From positions 1 through 53,589 of the forward strand of contig JAPLOF010000032.1 of the NCBI GenBank assembly GCA_026692665.1: a stretch of 53,589 nucleotides of DNA. Direction: 5' to 3'. The stretch comes from Planctomycetota bacterium (GTDB taxonomy: Bacteria > Planctomycetota > UBA1135 > GCA-002686595). The translations under genes were made by a program, and so were the position numbers. The notes below the pieces were generated by a model. It was not told where the DNA came from. It was given only the letters and a program-made list of their open reading frames with translations, and made no database searches. Positions 1 to 8,244 of the stretch are shown here, piece by piece (the stretch's first letter is position 1; the number at the start of each line of letters is the position of its first letter).

Positions 1-1100
1 GTCCCCCGCATGAGCGGTGCGCCGGGCGGAGACCAAGTCGAGAAGACCTCGGACAGTCCGGAAGCCTGGTGCAGGAGCGTGTTCGATCCCGGGGTGAGGA
101 CGTTCGACGTCAGGGACGTGCCGGCCGCCGTGACCTCGGCGGTGGTCACGCCGCCTCCGACGTACACGAGGAACTCCTTGGTGTCGTTGATCACGGTGGC
201 GAGCCCCTGGAACGTCGTGCCGCCCGGGTAGAGCGGGCTCTGCCGCGTGACGCCCCAGGCCCTCGCGATCGAGGCGCCGGCCGGGTCGAGGACCTCGCTC
301 ACGCTCGTACCGCCGCCGGCGACGAGGAGCATGACCTTCGAGTTCGTCCACAGGAATGCACCGGCGTCGAGCAGGAAGGGGTTCGCGTCGCCGCCCATCG
401 CGGTCACGCCGCGCACTCCCCCGATCGAGCCGCCGCCGAGCGTGAGCTCGCTCGCTCCGATCCCGAGGCCGAACGTGGTGAGCAGGAACGCCTGGGTGCT
501 CGTGTACACGACCGTTCCCGAGAACTGGGTCGCCGCGACGCCGATGCCGGGATCCGTGTCGAGGATGTTCGCCGCCAGACGGGCGCCGCCGCGCACGCCC
601 CCGATGGCCGCGCCCCCGATGGTGAACTCGTAGATCGCCGGAGTGCCGCCGACGAGCAGCAGGTACGTGTGCGCGGGCGTCCACAGGACCACGCCGGCGT
701 AGAGCGTGGCGCCCCAGATCGTGCCGGTCATCGGGTCCACGATCACGCCGAACGCCTCGCTCAGGTTGATCGCGCCGCGCACGTCGGGGATCGAGGCGCC
801 GGCCGACGTGCGGACCTCGGTGGTCGAGGATCCGCCGCCGATGTACGTCACGAACGTGCCCTGCGGCGTGAACGTCAGCCAACCGCCGTGCAGCGTGCTC
901 CCGAAGGGCATCGTCGCCAGGTTCATCACGCCGGAGTTGCCCGGAGTGCCCGGCGTTCCTCCGTTCAGGACCTGGAACCACACGCAGGGCGTGCAATCCC
1001 GCGGGGCGGGCGTGAATTGCTCGATCAGATCGGCGCGCGCGCTCGCGGTCAGGAACAGGGCGGCGCCCGCCAGACGCAGGAAGCTCGGGATGCGTTGCAT
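1..1100 (-). CDS. Secreted repeat protein, C-terminus beyond the window
   Basis: The reading frame begins at an ATG at 1100 and stays open to the window edge, so the C-terminus is missing (366 codons seen). The first 23 residues form a signal peptide (MQRIPSFLRL then a hydrophobic AAALFLTAS-like stretch ending ARA), so the protein is probably exported. The mature part carries at least four imperfect repeats of about 51-63 residues. Each holds a GG(G/T)xxxxE(V/F/L) turn, then a (G/A)xSI or AxIGGVRG stretch, then a hydrophobic strand such as TYLLLV or VMLLVA. A CTPC motif lies near residues 36-39. The spacing suggests beta-propeller or beta-solenoid blades, which is inference. I do not recognise the family. 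It is co-directional with the amine oxidase gene upstream, separated by 172 bp of GC-rich non-coding sequence. Confidence 0.72.
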   Translation of the reverse strand, partial: MQRIPSFLRLAGAALFLTASARADLIEQFTPAPRDCTPCVWFQVLNGGTPGTPGNSGVMNLATMPFGSTLHGGWLTFTPQGTFVTYIGGGSSTTEVRTSAGASIPDVRGAINLSEAFGVIVDPMTGTIWGATLYAGVVLWTPAHTYLLLVGGTPAIYEFTIGGAAIGGVRGGARLAANILDTDPGIGVAATQFSGTVVYTSTQAFLLTTFGLGIGASELTLGGGSIGGVRGVTAMGGDANPFLLDAGAFLWTNSKVMLLVAGGGTSVSEVLDPAGASIARAWGVTRQSPLYPGGTTFQGLATVINDTKEFLVYVGGGVTTAEVTAAGTSLTSNVLTPGSNTLLHQASGLSEVFSTWSPPGAPLMRG

Positions 1101-1272
1101 GGTTCGTGTCTCCAGTTCGAGGGGACGGCATGCGTCCCGTCGGGAGACCCGTGACCCCGTGAGGTCCCCCCGGGAACGGAATCGCGCGGAAATGGCCGGG
1201 CACCGGTCCTGGGCCGGCGCGGAGCCGCCGGCGGGAATCCAGGCTGCACGGGTCGCGACGCGGCCGGAACCC

Positions 1273-2730
1273 TCAGCCGGAGCGCAGAGCCAGTTCCGCC
1301 GCGCGCACGCCGGACTCGAGAGCGCCTTCCATGTAACCCGGGAAACGCGAGCTGGCGTGCTCTCCGGCCACGATGAGCGCATCGAACGGCTCGCGCAGGC
1401 GCTTCACGCGGCTCGTGGTCTCGCCCGGCGCGGGGAACGAGTACCCGGCGCGCGTCCATTCGTCGCCCGGCCAATCGAGGAAGCGTCCCGCGACGAACGC
1501 GTCCTGGAAGCCGGGGTAGAGGCCCTCGAATTCCGCGAGCATCAGCTCCTTCAGCGCCGCACCGCGCTGGGAACGGACGTGGTCCGCGGCCTCTCCGCTC
1601 GAGAACGCCGAAATCACCGCGCGATCCGTCGTGCGGCCGCGCGCGGGTTCCCAGGTCAGCGAGATCGGGCCATCCGTGATCGCCTCCGGCGCCTGGCGGG
1701 AGTCGTGCCACACGCGGCGCGAGACCGTCGCGATGTACTTCACGGTGCGTCCGAGCTGAGGGGCGATCCCGGTCGGCAGCGGCGGGTCGAAAGCGATGCG
1801 CGGCCAGGTCGTCGGCGGCGTGGCCAGGACGACGCGGTCGGCCTGGATCGTCGCGCGTTCCGACGTGACTTCGACGGGTGAACCCGCGTTCCAGCGGACC
1901 TTCGTGACGGGCGAGCCCGTGATCACGCGCTCGTTCCCGACGGCCTCGGCGAGAGCTCGCGCCAGCCGCGCGTTGCCGCCGGAGCAGCGGTACGACTCGC
2001 TCGAAGTCCAGAACGCCTCGAGGCCGCCGCCGGCGATCATCCCCAGGGTGGCGAGCAGCGATTGCCGCTTCGTGGGCATGCCGGCGTCGGCGGCCAGCAG
2101 CACGCGGAATCCGTGCTGCGCCAGGCGCGAGACCTGTTGTTCCTCGACCCAGCCCGACATGTGGCGCATGTCGAGCGCGCCCGCGAAGGGGTGGTTCCAG
2201 GGCGCGTCGCCGTCGACCTCGCGCGCCAGCTTCGTGAGGGTGTTCTGGAGTGCGTCGATCTCGCGCCACAGGGTCTCGAGCTCGCGTCCCGCGATGCGTT
2301 GGCCCTGCAGGACGACCGGGACCTCGACGTCCTCCTCCTCGCCCGTGATCGGATCGAGCGCGAGCCCGAACCGCTGCGCGTAGCCCTGCCAGCAAGGGTG
2401 GTTCGCTCCGATGAACTCGCCCCCCGCCTCGACGCTCGCGCCCTCGAGGACGTCGTCGAGCGAGTGCACGCGGCCGCCGACCCGCGCGCGCGCTTCGAGC
2501 ACGACGACGTCCGAGCCGCGCGCGCGCAGCTCGTGCGCGCACGCGAGGCCCGCGAGGCCGGCGCCGATGACGACCACGCGCGGCGCGGAATCGCTCGGAC
2601 GCGTGCGGGAACGGCAACTCGCGAGGAGCAGGCCCGCGGCCGCCAACGAGGTCTCCAGGACCTCCCGGCGGGTCGGGCCCTCGCGCGGCGGGAGGGATCG
2701 CGGTCGGAGACGCTGGAAGAGATAGGGCAT
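1273..2730 (-). CDS. Flavin amine oxidase (monoamine oxidase family), Tat-type lipoprotein
   Basis: A 485-residue FAD-dependent amine oxidase. Such enzymes oxidise amines to imines or aldehydes with release of hydrogen peroxide; the substrate cannot be told here. The dinucleotide-binding motif GAGLAG is at residues 56-61, followed by the acidic VVVLEA end and RVGGRVHS near 83-90, typical of the family. The C-terminal flavin motif reads VAGEHASSRFPGYMEGALESG-like. The N-terminus has twin arginines (R21-R22) before a hydrophobic stretch and an LLAS-C39 lipobox. This suggests Tat export as a folded flavoprotein and lipid anchoring, which is inference. The ATG at 2730 keeps the whole signal region. 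Only 24 bp separate this start from the inverted-repeat element at 2755-2921, so its promoter must lie within or beyond that element. Confidence 0.88.
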   Translation of the reverse strand: MPYLFQRLRPRSLPPREGPTRREVLETSLAAAGLLLASCRSRTRPSDSAPRVVVIGAGLAGLACAHELRARGSDVVVLEARARVGGRVHSLDDVLEGASVEAGGEFIGANHPCWQGYAQRFGLALDPITGEEEDVEVPVVLQGQRIAGRELETLWREIDALQNTLTKLAREVDGDAPWNHPFAGALDMRHMSGWVEEQQVSRLAQHGFRVLLAADAGMPTKRQSLLATLGMIAGGGLEAFWTSSESYRCSGGNARLARALAEAVGNERVITGSPVTKVRWNAGSPVEVTSERATIQADRVVLATPPTTWPRIAFDPPLPTGIAPQLGRTVKYIATVSRRVWHDSRQAPEAITDGPISLTWEPARGRTTDRAVISAFSSGEAADHVRSQRGAALKELMLAEFEGLYPGFQDAFVAGRFLDWPGDEWTRAGYSFPAPGETTSRVKRLREPFDALIVAGEHASSRFPGYMEGALESGVRAAELALRSG

Positions 2731-2754
2731 CGGGTGCGGCCTCGCCCGCGGACT

Positions 2755-2921
2755 CTAGTGTCCTGACTCGGAAGTACGCGGGCCAATTCGCGTCGACTGC
2801 GTCTTCCCGGGTAGGCGCGGCGACGACGCGGGTTCGCTGCATCCCTCGGAGGAGGCGCAACGACGCCGGGGCGGCGCAGGCGGCGTCCATGGGCCCGCGT
2901 ACTTCCGAGTCAGGACACTAG
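2755..2921. repeat. MITE-like element with perfect 30-bp terminal inverted repeats
   Basis: Positions 2755-2784 are the exact reverse complement of 2892-2921 (30 of 30 bases). The outer ends read CTAGTGTCCTGACTCGG. They enclose 107 bp with no convincing gene. CTAG at both outer edges could be part of the repeat or a duplicated 4-bp target. The size, the perfect ends and the lack of a transposase fit a non-autonomous miniature transposable element; a structured regulatory element is the alternative. It lies between two divergent genes, and the right-hand gene appears to lack its 5' end. I cannot assign an IS family. Confidence 0.7.
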
Positions 2922-3099
2922 CATCTGGCGTTCGACACGCACCGCTCGGAATGTCACGGGCGATCCCGTCCACGTCGAGAGCGCGCACTACCAGCTCGAA
3001 TGGGATGGCACGAAGCCCGAGGCGGACGAGGCCGCGCGGCTGCTCGAACGCGCGTTCGACGAGCTCGCGACGTTCTTCGGCGCGCGACCCGAGGATCGG

Positions 3100-4131
3100 A
3101 TGCGCGTGCGCGTGTTCCCGAACGAGACGGCGCGCCACGAGGGCGCCTGGAGCGACGGGATCTCGATCCCGGCCCAGAGCCGCTTCGCCTCCTTCTCGGA
3201 GGAGACGCGCACCGCCTACGTCGCGCGGCTCGAGGGGCCGCAAGCGACTCGCTCCGCGCTGCTCTACGCCGCGTGCCTGCAGTTCCACTCCCTCTCGAGA
3301 CCCAAGAACCTCGACATCGGCCGCACGTGGCACGCGTGGGGGATCGCGCTCGACTTCTCGCGCAGCACGTGGGACGGGGAGAAGCTCGCCGCGTTCGCGC
3401 AGCCGCGCGTCGAGTCCGTGGACCTGCCGGGCAAGGCCCTGCTCGCCATGGGCAACGGCGATCCCGACCTGAGCAAGCTCGTGGCGTCGGACGCGGTCGA
3501 CCCGGCGCTGACCTGGGGGCTCGCGGCGATGTGCCTGCACGGGAGCCAGGCTGCCTACCGGACGGCGTTCCACCGCTACGCGCTCGGCGAAACAGGCACC
3601 AAGCTCGGCACCGAGGACTTCCTGCGCACGCTCGGACCCGCCAAGAAGCTCTCGAAGGATCTGCGCGCGTTCCTCCTCTCGGCGCAGGTCCCGTTCGAGA
3701 CCGTGGGGGACTGGGAGGACCGTGGTTCCGCCGGGATCGTGGGGCACGACGCCGGCACGAAGGTCGGTTTCTGCGTCCTGCGCGCCGGCGTCGAACGTCT
3801 CACGGCGCGGGTGTCCGAGCTGCCCAAGGTCGGCGGGCGCATGGGGTTCGTCGCCGGATGGGCGGGGCCCGAGGACTGCGCCCAGATCGACATCGAGGCC
3901 CCCGAGGTGCTGATCCGCGTCACCCGCCTCGGGAAGGCCGTCTCGCAGTCGCGTCTGCCGATCCCGGGCGACGCGCACCGCGAGCGGACGATCGCGCTCG
4001 AGCGCGTCGGCAGCCAGTACACGCTCACCGTCGACGGGACCCGATTCACGGAGCTCGAGCTGCCGAGCGGGCGCATGGGCTTCTTCGTCGTCGGGACCGA
4101 CGTGGCCTTCCGCGACGTGACGTGGCGTTGA
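3100..4131 (+). CDS. Hypothetical protein with C-terminal laminin-G/GH16-like domain; probably 5'-truncated
   Basis: From the ATG at 3100 the protein has 343 residues, but the coding signal clearly starts earlier. The same frame from about 2923 reads as plausible protein (…VHVESAHYQLEWDG…EAARLLERAF…) with no ATG, GTG or TTG, and runs into the right end of the inverted-repeat element. The N-terminal half resembles peptidase-MA/DUF1570-like proteins (a helix, then RVRVFPN, then a long helical part), but no HExxH motif is present, so peptidase activity is unlikely. The C-terminal 130 residues are beta-rich, with alternating strands ending FRDVTWR, like 3-keto-disaccharide-hydrolase or laminin-G folds. 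No signal peptide is visible, as expected if the 5' end was lost. It could be a decaying gene, or it could start at a rare codon. Confidence 0.6.
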   Translation: MRVRVFPNETARHEGAWSDGISIPAQSRFASFSEETRTAYVARLEGPQATRSALLYAACLQFHSLSRPKNLDIGRTWHAWGIALDFSRSTWDGEKLAAFAQPRVESVDLPGKALLAMGNGDPDLSKLVASDAVDPALTWGLAAMCLHGSQAAYRTAFHRYALGETGTKLGTEDFLRTLGPAKKLSKDLRAFLLSAQVPFETVGDWEDRGSAGIVGHDAGTKVGFCVLRAGVERLTARVSELPKVGGRMGFVAGWAGPEDCAQIDIEAPEVLIRVTRLGKAVSQSRLPIPGDAHRERTIALERVGSQYTLTVDGTRFTELELPSGRMGFFVVGTDVAFRDVTWR

Positions 4132-4162
4132 CTCGCGCGGCCGGGCAGTCAAGCTCTCCCCG

Positions 4163-5104
4163 GTGAGAAGCCTCCATCGCGCCACGGTCGTCTCCCTGCT
4201 CGCCGCCGTGGGCCTCTGCCTCCTCGTGGCCTGCGAGCGCCGGGCGCCGCGATCGACCTCGGTGGGCGTGGGCGCCATCGAGCCGCCTCTGCGCGGCACG
4301 CCGCAGCGCATCGTGCCGGCCACGGCGGCCGCGGCGGAGTACCTGGCCGCGCTCGTCGAACCGCAGCGCATCGCTGCTCTTCCTGAGCAGGTCGACGACT
4401 TCGCGACCCGCGACTTCCGGGGGCCGCCGTTCGGAAGCCTGCCGCGCTTCGCGAAGTACACCGCCGAGCGGCTGCTCGCGCTCGAGCCCGACCTCGTGAT
4501 CACGCTCGTCTGGCAGAACCAGGACACGACCACCGTGCTGCGCGGCCAGGGAATCCCGGTGCTCGTCCTGCGCTCGGGCGAGGACTACGCCTCCGTGCGC
4601 GAGACCCTGGCCCTGCTCGGGAACTTGCTGGGAGCCGAGGCGCGGGCGGCCGAGATCACGCGCGGCCTCGACGCACGCGCGGCCGCGCTGGGCGAACGTG
4701 CGCGAGCGCGACCGAAGCGCCGTGCGCTCGTCTACTCCAACGACGGGACGGGCGGCTGGGCTGCCGGTGCCCGCACGACGGCGGGCGCGCTGCTCGAGCT
4801 GTGCGGCCTCGTGAACGCCGGCGCGGAGGACGGCATCGTGGAGCACCAGCAGATCGACCTCGAGCGGGTACTGCGCATCGCTCCCGACCTCTTCGTGTGC
4901 GGCGCTCCCGTGCGCGCGGAGGGCGGCAGCGCGACACGCGCGGTGCTGCTCGCCTCGGCGCCGCTCGGGCAGCTGAAGGCCGTTCGCGACGAGAGGATCG
5001 CGGTGATCCCGAGCGTGCTCCTGTCCGCCGACTCGCCCGCCCTGCTCGACGCGGCCGAGGCGCTCGAGCGCGAGATCCTGCGCCTGTATCCGGAGTCGAA
5101 GTGA
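4163..5104 (+). CDS. ABC transporter substrate-binding lipoprotein, cobalamin/iron-chelate (BtuF-like) family
   Basis: A 313-residue periplasmic binding protein of the BtuF/FepB type. The start is a GTG at 4163. The signal peptide ends in the lipobox LVA-C24, so it should be a membrane-anchored lipoprotein. The family signature is visible: TPQRIV followed by an alanine-rich helix, LPRFAKYTAERLLALEPDLVI, then GIPVLVL, a long linking helix, and a C-terminal lobe ending in a helix before the stop. These proteins capture vitamin B12 or ferric siderophores for an ABC importer. No permease or ATPase gene is nearby, so partners must be elsewhere. The next gene overlaps by 4 bp and contains a CobC-like phosphatase domain, which mildly favours a corrinoid role (inference). 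Confidence 0.82.
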   Translation: MRSLHRATVVSLLAAVGLCLLVACERRAPRSTSVGVGAIEPPLRGTPQRIVPATAAAAEYLAALVEPQRIAALPEQVDDFATRDFRGPPFGSLPRFAKYTAERLLALEPDLVITLVWQNQDTTTVLRGQGIPVLVLRSGEDYASVRETLALLGNLLGAEARAAEITRGLDARAAALGERARARPKRRALVYSNDGTGGWAAGARTTAGALLELCGLVNAGAEDGIVEHQQIDLERVLRIAPDLFVCGAPVRAEGGSATRAVLLASAPLGQLKAVRDERIAVIPSVLLSADSPALLDAAEALEREILRLYPESK

Positions 5105-6417
5105 AGGAGTTCGCGCCCGGACAGGCCTTCACGGGCAGCTTCGACGCCGCGACGCAGAAGATCCTGCCGGCGGATTGGGCGACGCACGTGCACCTGCTGC
5201 GGCACGGCGAGGTCGCCGCACTCACGGACCGCGTCGTGCGCGGGCAGATGGACGCGGCCCTGTCGCCGCGCGGCGTGGAGCAGGGCGAGCAGCTCGCGCG
5301 CTGGCTCGCGGGCCACGAGCCGGCGCCATCGATCGTGTGGTCGAGCGATCTCGTGCGTTGCCGCGGACTCGCGGAGCGGATCGCGCGCGACCACGGTGTC
5401 CCGCTGCGGATCGATCCGCGCCTGCGCGAGCAGAGCATGGGAGCCTGGGAAGGCCGCACCTGGGCCCAGATCACGGCCGCCGAGCCGGCGGCGGTCACCG
5501 CGTACTGGGAGGACTACTACACGGCGCGCCCGACGCGCGGCGAGTCGTTCGCGGACATGGAGACGCGCGCGAACGCCTGGTGGAACGACATCCAGCGCGA
5601 GCACCGCGGCGAGCGCATCCAGGTCGTGACTCACGTGGGCGTGATCCGAGCGCTCCTGTGCCGTGCGCTCGGCGTGCCGGGCTCGCAAGCGCTGCGCTTC
5701 GCGCCCGCGATGGCGTCGCACACGCTCGTCGCGCAATCCGAGGCTGGGGCCGTCGTGTCGTCCATCGGCGAGCGGCCCTGGCTCTTCGGCGATGACGCCC
5801 CGTCCGTCCGCCCGCCCGGATCGGGCGTTGTCTCCGTCGTCTCCGCGGGATCCGCGCGGCCCCGGATCGCGATCTCCGGGTCGGCCGGCACGGGCAAGAC
5901 CACGCTCGGGAAGCGCCTCGCGAGCGACCTCGGCGTCCCCTTCGTCGAGGAGGGCATGCGGCGCCGGATCGAAGCCGGATTCCGGCCGCACGGCTACGGC
6001 GCGCGCGAATGGGCGGCGCTGATGCGCGACCTGTGGGAGGAACACCGCGCCGGCGAGGACGCCGCCGCTGGCGGTTTCGTTGCCGACCGCTCCAGCCTCG
6101 ATTTCGCCGCTTTCTGGCTGCATTACGGCCTGCACGAGGACGTCGAGGCGACGGAGCGGTTCGTCGAGGAGATGCGCGCGCACGCCGCGCGCTACGACCG
6201 GATCGTGCTGCTGCCCTGGGGCGCGCTGCCGCTCGTCGACGACGGGGTGCGCTCGACGAATCGCTGGACGCAGTTGCGCTACCACTCGATCCTCGAGGGA
6301 CTCCTGGATCGGATGGCGCCGGAGCGCGTGTTGCGCCTGTCCGGCGGGCAGAGCGTGTTGGAGAGGCTCGCGCTGGTGCGGGGTGCGGCGTCCGACCTCT
6401 CGATCCGAACCACTTGA
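5101..6417 (+). CDS. Fusion: histidine phosphatase (PGM/CobC-like) plus NadR-like P-loop ATPase
   Basis: I start this at the GTG at 5101, which overlaps the upstream stop codon (GTGA), giving 438 residues. Residues about 28-225 form a histidine-phosphatase domain: LLRHGE with the phospho-accepting His35, the SSDLVRC and EQSMGAWEG motifs, and a late THVGVIRALL second histidine block. This resembles alpha-ribazole phosphatase CobC and 2,3-bisphosphoglycerate-dependent mutases. Residues about 255-438 form a P-loop domain with Walker A GSAGTGKT (260-267) and a VADRSSLD motif, like the AAA_28/NadR ribosylnicotinamide-kinase group. The fusion is unusual. Translational coupling to a BtuF-like lipoprotein suggests a link to corrinoid or nucleotide salvage, but the substrates are unknown. 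Confidence 0.85.
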   Translation: MKEFAPGQAFTGSFDAATQKILPADWATHVHLLRHGEVAALTDRVVRGQMDAALSPRGVEQGEQLARWLAGHEPAPSIVWSSDLVRCRGLAERIARDHGVPLRIDPRLREQSMGAWEGRTWAQITAAEPAAVTAYWEDYYTARPTRGESFADMETRANAWWNDIQREHRGERIQVVTHVGVIRALLCRALGVPGSQALRFAPAMASHTLVAQSEAGAVVSSIGERPWLFGDDAPSVRPPGSGVVSVVSAGSARPRIAISGSAGTGKTTLGKRLASDLGVPFVEEGMRRRIEAGFRPHGYGAREWAALMRDLWEEHRAGEDAAAGGFVADRSSLDFAAFWLHYGLHEDVEATERFVEEMRAHAARYDRIVLLPWGALPLVDDGVRSTNRWTQLRYHSILEGLLDRMAPERVLRLSGGQSVLERLALVRGAASDLSIRTT

Positions 6418-6432
6418 GGCCGGACTGACGGC

Positions 6433-8244
6433 CTAGATGCCGAACTGCTTGTGCAGCCAGCGCGGCCGGCTGTAGTCCCAGTTCTTCTCGGCCATCGCCG
6501 CGACGAGCACGGGATAGATCGCGTCGATCGCCGAGACGACGGGGACGGCGAGGCCGAGCGTCCGCGCGTACGAGTCGAGGGCCTCGATCTCGTGGTCGTA
6601 CAGTCCGCGCCGGTCGCGAATCGCGCGCCAGGCCTCCCCGGGCGTGATGTGGAGCTCCTGCTTGCGCTCGTGCACCACCAGATGGAGCAGGTCGAAGAGC
6701 GGCAACCCCTCGTCCTCCGTCGTGCCCCAGTCCAGATAGCCGAGCACCCCGCCGTCGCGATCGACCTGCACGTGCTTGCTGCGCAGGTCGGCGTGGTAGA
6801 GGACGAGCGGAAACGCCTGGCCGACGAGCTTCTCGCGCGTCTCGAACAACATCCGATCCAGTGCGCGGATCGTGCTGGCGACCGCGGCGTGCGCGGCGAC
6901 CAGGCGGAAACGAGCCGCGACCTGCGCTTCGAAGTCGGCGTCCGTGAACGGCCGGGCTGACCGCGTGACGAGCGTGGCGAAGTGCCGCGAGACCTCGCGC
7001 TGCATCCGGCCGATCCTCGCGCGGTCGCCGACGACCTGCGGCGCGGTCCAGCCGGGCAGGCGGCGCTCGCACGACAGCCACACGTCCTCGATGCGGCCGT
7101 GAAAGAGCGGTTCTGGCACCGGGACGGCGGGGAAACGCGATCGAACCAGCGCCAGCGAGCGCATGTGGAGCTCGAGCTGCGGGACGTTCTTCGGGCACAG
7201 CGGCACGTGCAGCGTCCACGATCCACGGCCGTCGGACTCCCGGCTCCGCGTCTGCACGAGCAGCGTGTTGCCGCGCGTGCCGACGAACTGCTCGGCGACG
7301 GGCGTGGGTTCGCCCGTGCGCTGCGCGAGCTCCTCGAGGATCCGGTCCATCCGCGTCGGTCCACCGATCCCGGGGCGAGCCCCGAGCAGCGCGTACGAAG
7401 GCGTGAGCCACGGGAAGAGGCCCAGCGCGCGGCCGACGACCTTGACGCGGTTCTTCCGCTCCATCGGCCCGATCGTCAGCGTCGGCAGGTTCGCGTCGAG
7501 CGCGACGACGTGCGTGAAGTCGCGCGAGTGGGGGTAGAGCGCGAACGCGCGCGGCCCGCGCATCCCGCCGCGCGCGAACAGCGCGCGGTAGCCGCGCAGC
7601 GTGCGCTCGCCGCGCGTCGGCGACAGCGCCGCGCGCGCGAACTCGAGCGGGCTCTGCACGTGGAAGTCGTTGCGGCGGCCGCTCGAGCGCTTGTAGGCGA
7701 GCCGGTTGTCGGCGGCCAGCACGACCTCGCCGCGGGCGACGCGCAAGACCTCGTCGAAGTCGTGCGCGAAACGTTCGTCGGCGCGCGGCAGGCCGTCTTC
7801 CTGCACGACGACGTCGAACGCGCGGTCCGCGAAGGGTAGGCGCGCGGTGTCGCCGCCCAGGACGACGCGCACGTTGCCGGGCGAGTGTTCGGCCGCACGC
7901 AGCAGCGCGAAGCGTCCGCGCTCGGCGTTGCGCTCCAGCACCGTGACGCGGAAACCGGCGGCCGCGAGCGGCGTGATCGAGCCGGACAGCGCATTGCCGA
8001 CGAAGAGCAGCTCGCCGGCGCGCGCGCGGAGCAGCGGGAACCACGCGCCGCGCGCCTCGCGCAGCATCTGCATCAACTTGTCGGCGGACTCGTCGTCGAG
8101 CTCGAGCAGCAGCGCTTCGAGCGCCAGCCGGAACGACGCGCCGTTGCGCGCCGCCTCGAACGCGACCTCGAATGCGCCGCGCGCGAGCGGCGCCGGCGGC
8201 GGCTCGGCGGCCGGATCCGCGCGCAGATCCTCGAGGTCGCTCAC
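6433..8244 (-). CDS. Fusion: SAM-dependent methyltransferase plus aminoglycoside-phosphotransferase-like kinase domain
   Basis: I place the start at the GTG at 8244, which overlaps the stop codon of the preceding membrane-protein gene (GTGA); this gives 603 residues. Residues about 75-200 look like a class I methyltransferase: LLFVGNALSGSITPLAAAGF, VTVLER, then a D-rich motif RLPFADRAFDVVVQED. Residues about 290-600 look like an APH/choline-kinase fold, with H484-A-D486 in HADLRSKHV and D505-W-G. The usual catalytic-loop Asn (HxDxxxxN) is replaced here, so phosphotransfer may be altered or lost. A protein joining these domains may modify a lipid-linked or sugar substrate together with the adjacent polytopic protein, but that is speculation. 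Its 3' end converges with the gene ending at 6417, 15 bp away. Confidence 0.8.
   Translation of the reverse strand: MSDLEDLRADPAAEPPPAPLARGAFEVAFEAARNGASFRLALEALLLELDDESADKLMQMLREARGAWFPLLRARAGELLFVGNALSGSITPLAAAGFRVTVLERNAERGRFALLRAAEHSPGNVRVVLGGDTARLPFADRAFDVVVQEDGLPRADERFAHDFDEVLRVARGEVVLAADNRLAYKRSSGRRNDFHVQSPLEFARAALSPTRGERTLRGYRALFARGGMRGPRAFALYPHSRDFTHVVALDANLPTLTIGPMERKNRVKVVGRALGLFPWLTPSYALLGARPGIGGPTRMDRILEELAQRTGEPTPVAEQFVGTRGNTLLVQTRSRESDGRGSWTLHVPLCPKNVPQLELHMRSLALVRSRFPAVPVPEPLFHGRIEDVWLSCERRLPGWTAPQVVGDRARIGRMQREVSRHFATLVTRSARPFTDADFEAQVAARFRLVAAHAAVASTIRALDRMLFETREKLVGQAFPLVLYHADLRSKHVQVDRDGGVLGYLDWGTTEDEGLPLFDLLHLVVHERKQELHITPGEAWRAIRDRRGLYDHEIEALDSYARTLGLAVPVVSAIDAIYPVLVAAMAEKNWDYSRPRWLHKQFGI

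Noticed and set aside
69..1154. A 361-codon + strand open frame
   Set aside because: It is antisense to the secreted repeat protein, which has a signal peptide and clear repeats; the + frame is Arg/His-rich without structure.
3100..4131. Call of an active zinc peptidase for the gene at 3100
   Set aside because: No HExxH motif is present despite similarity of layout to peptidase-MA-like proteins.
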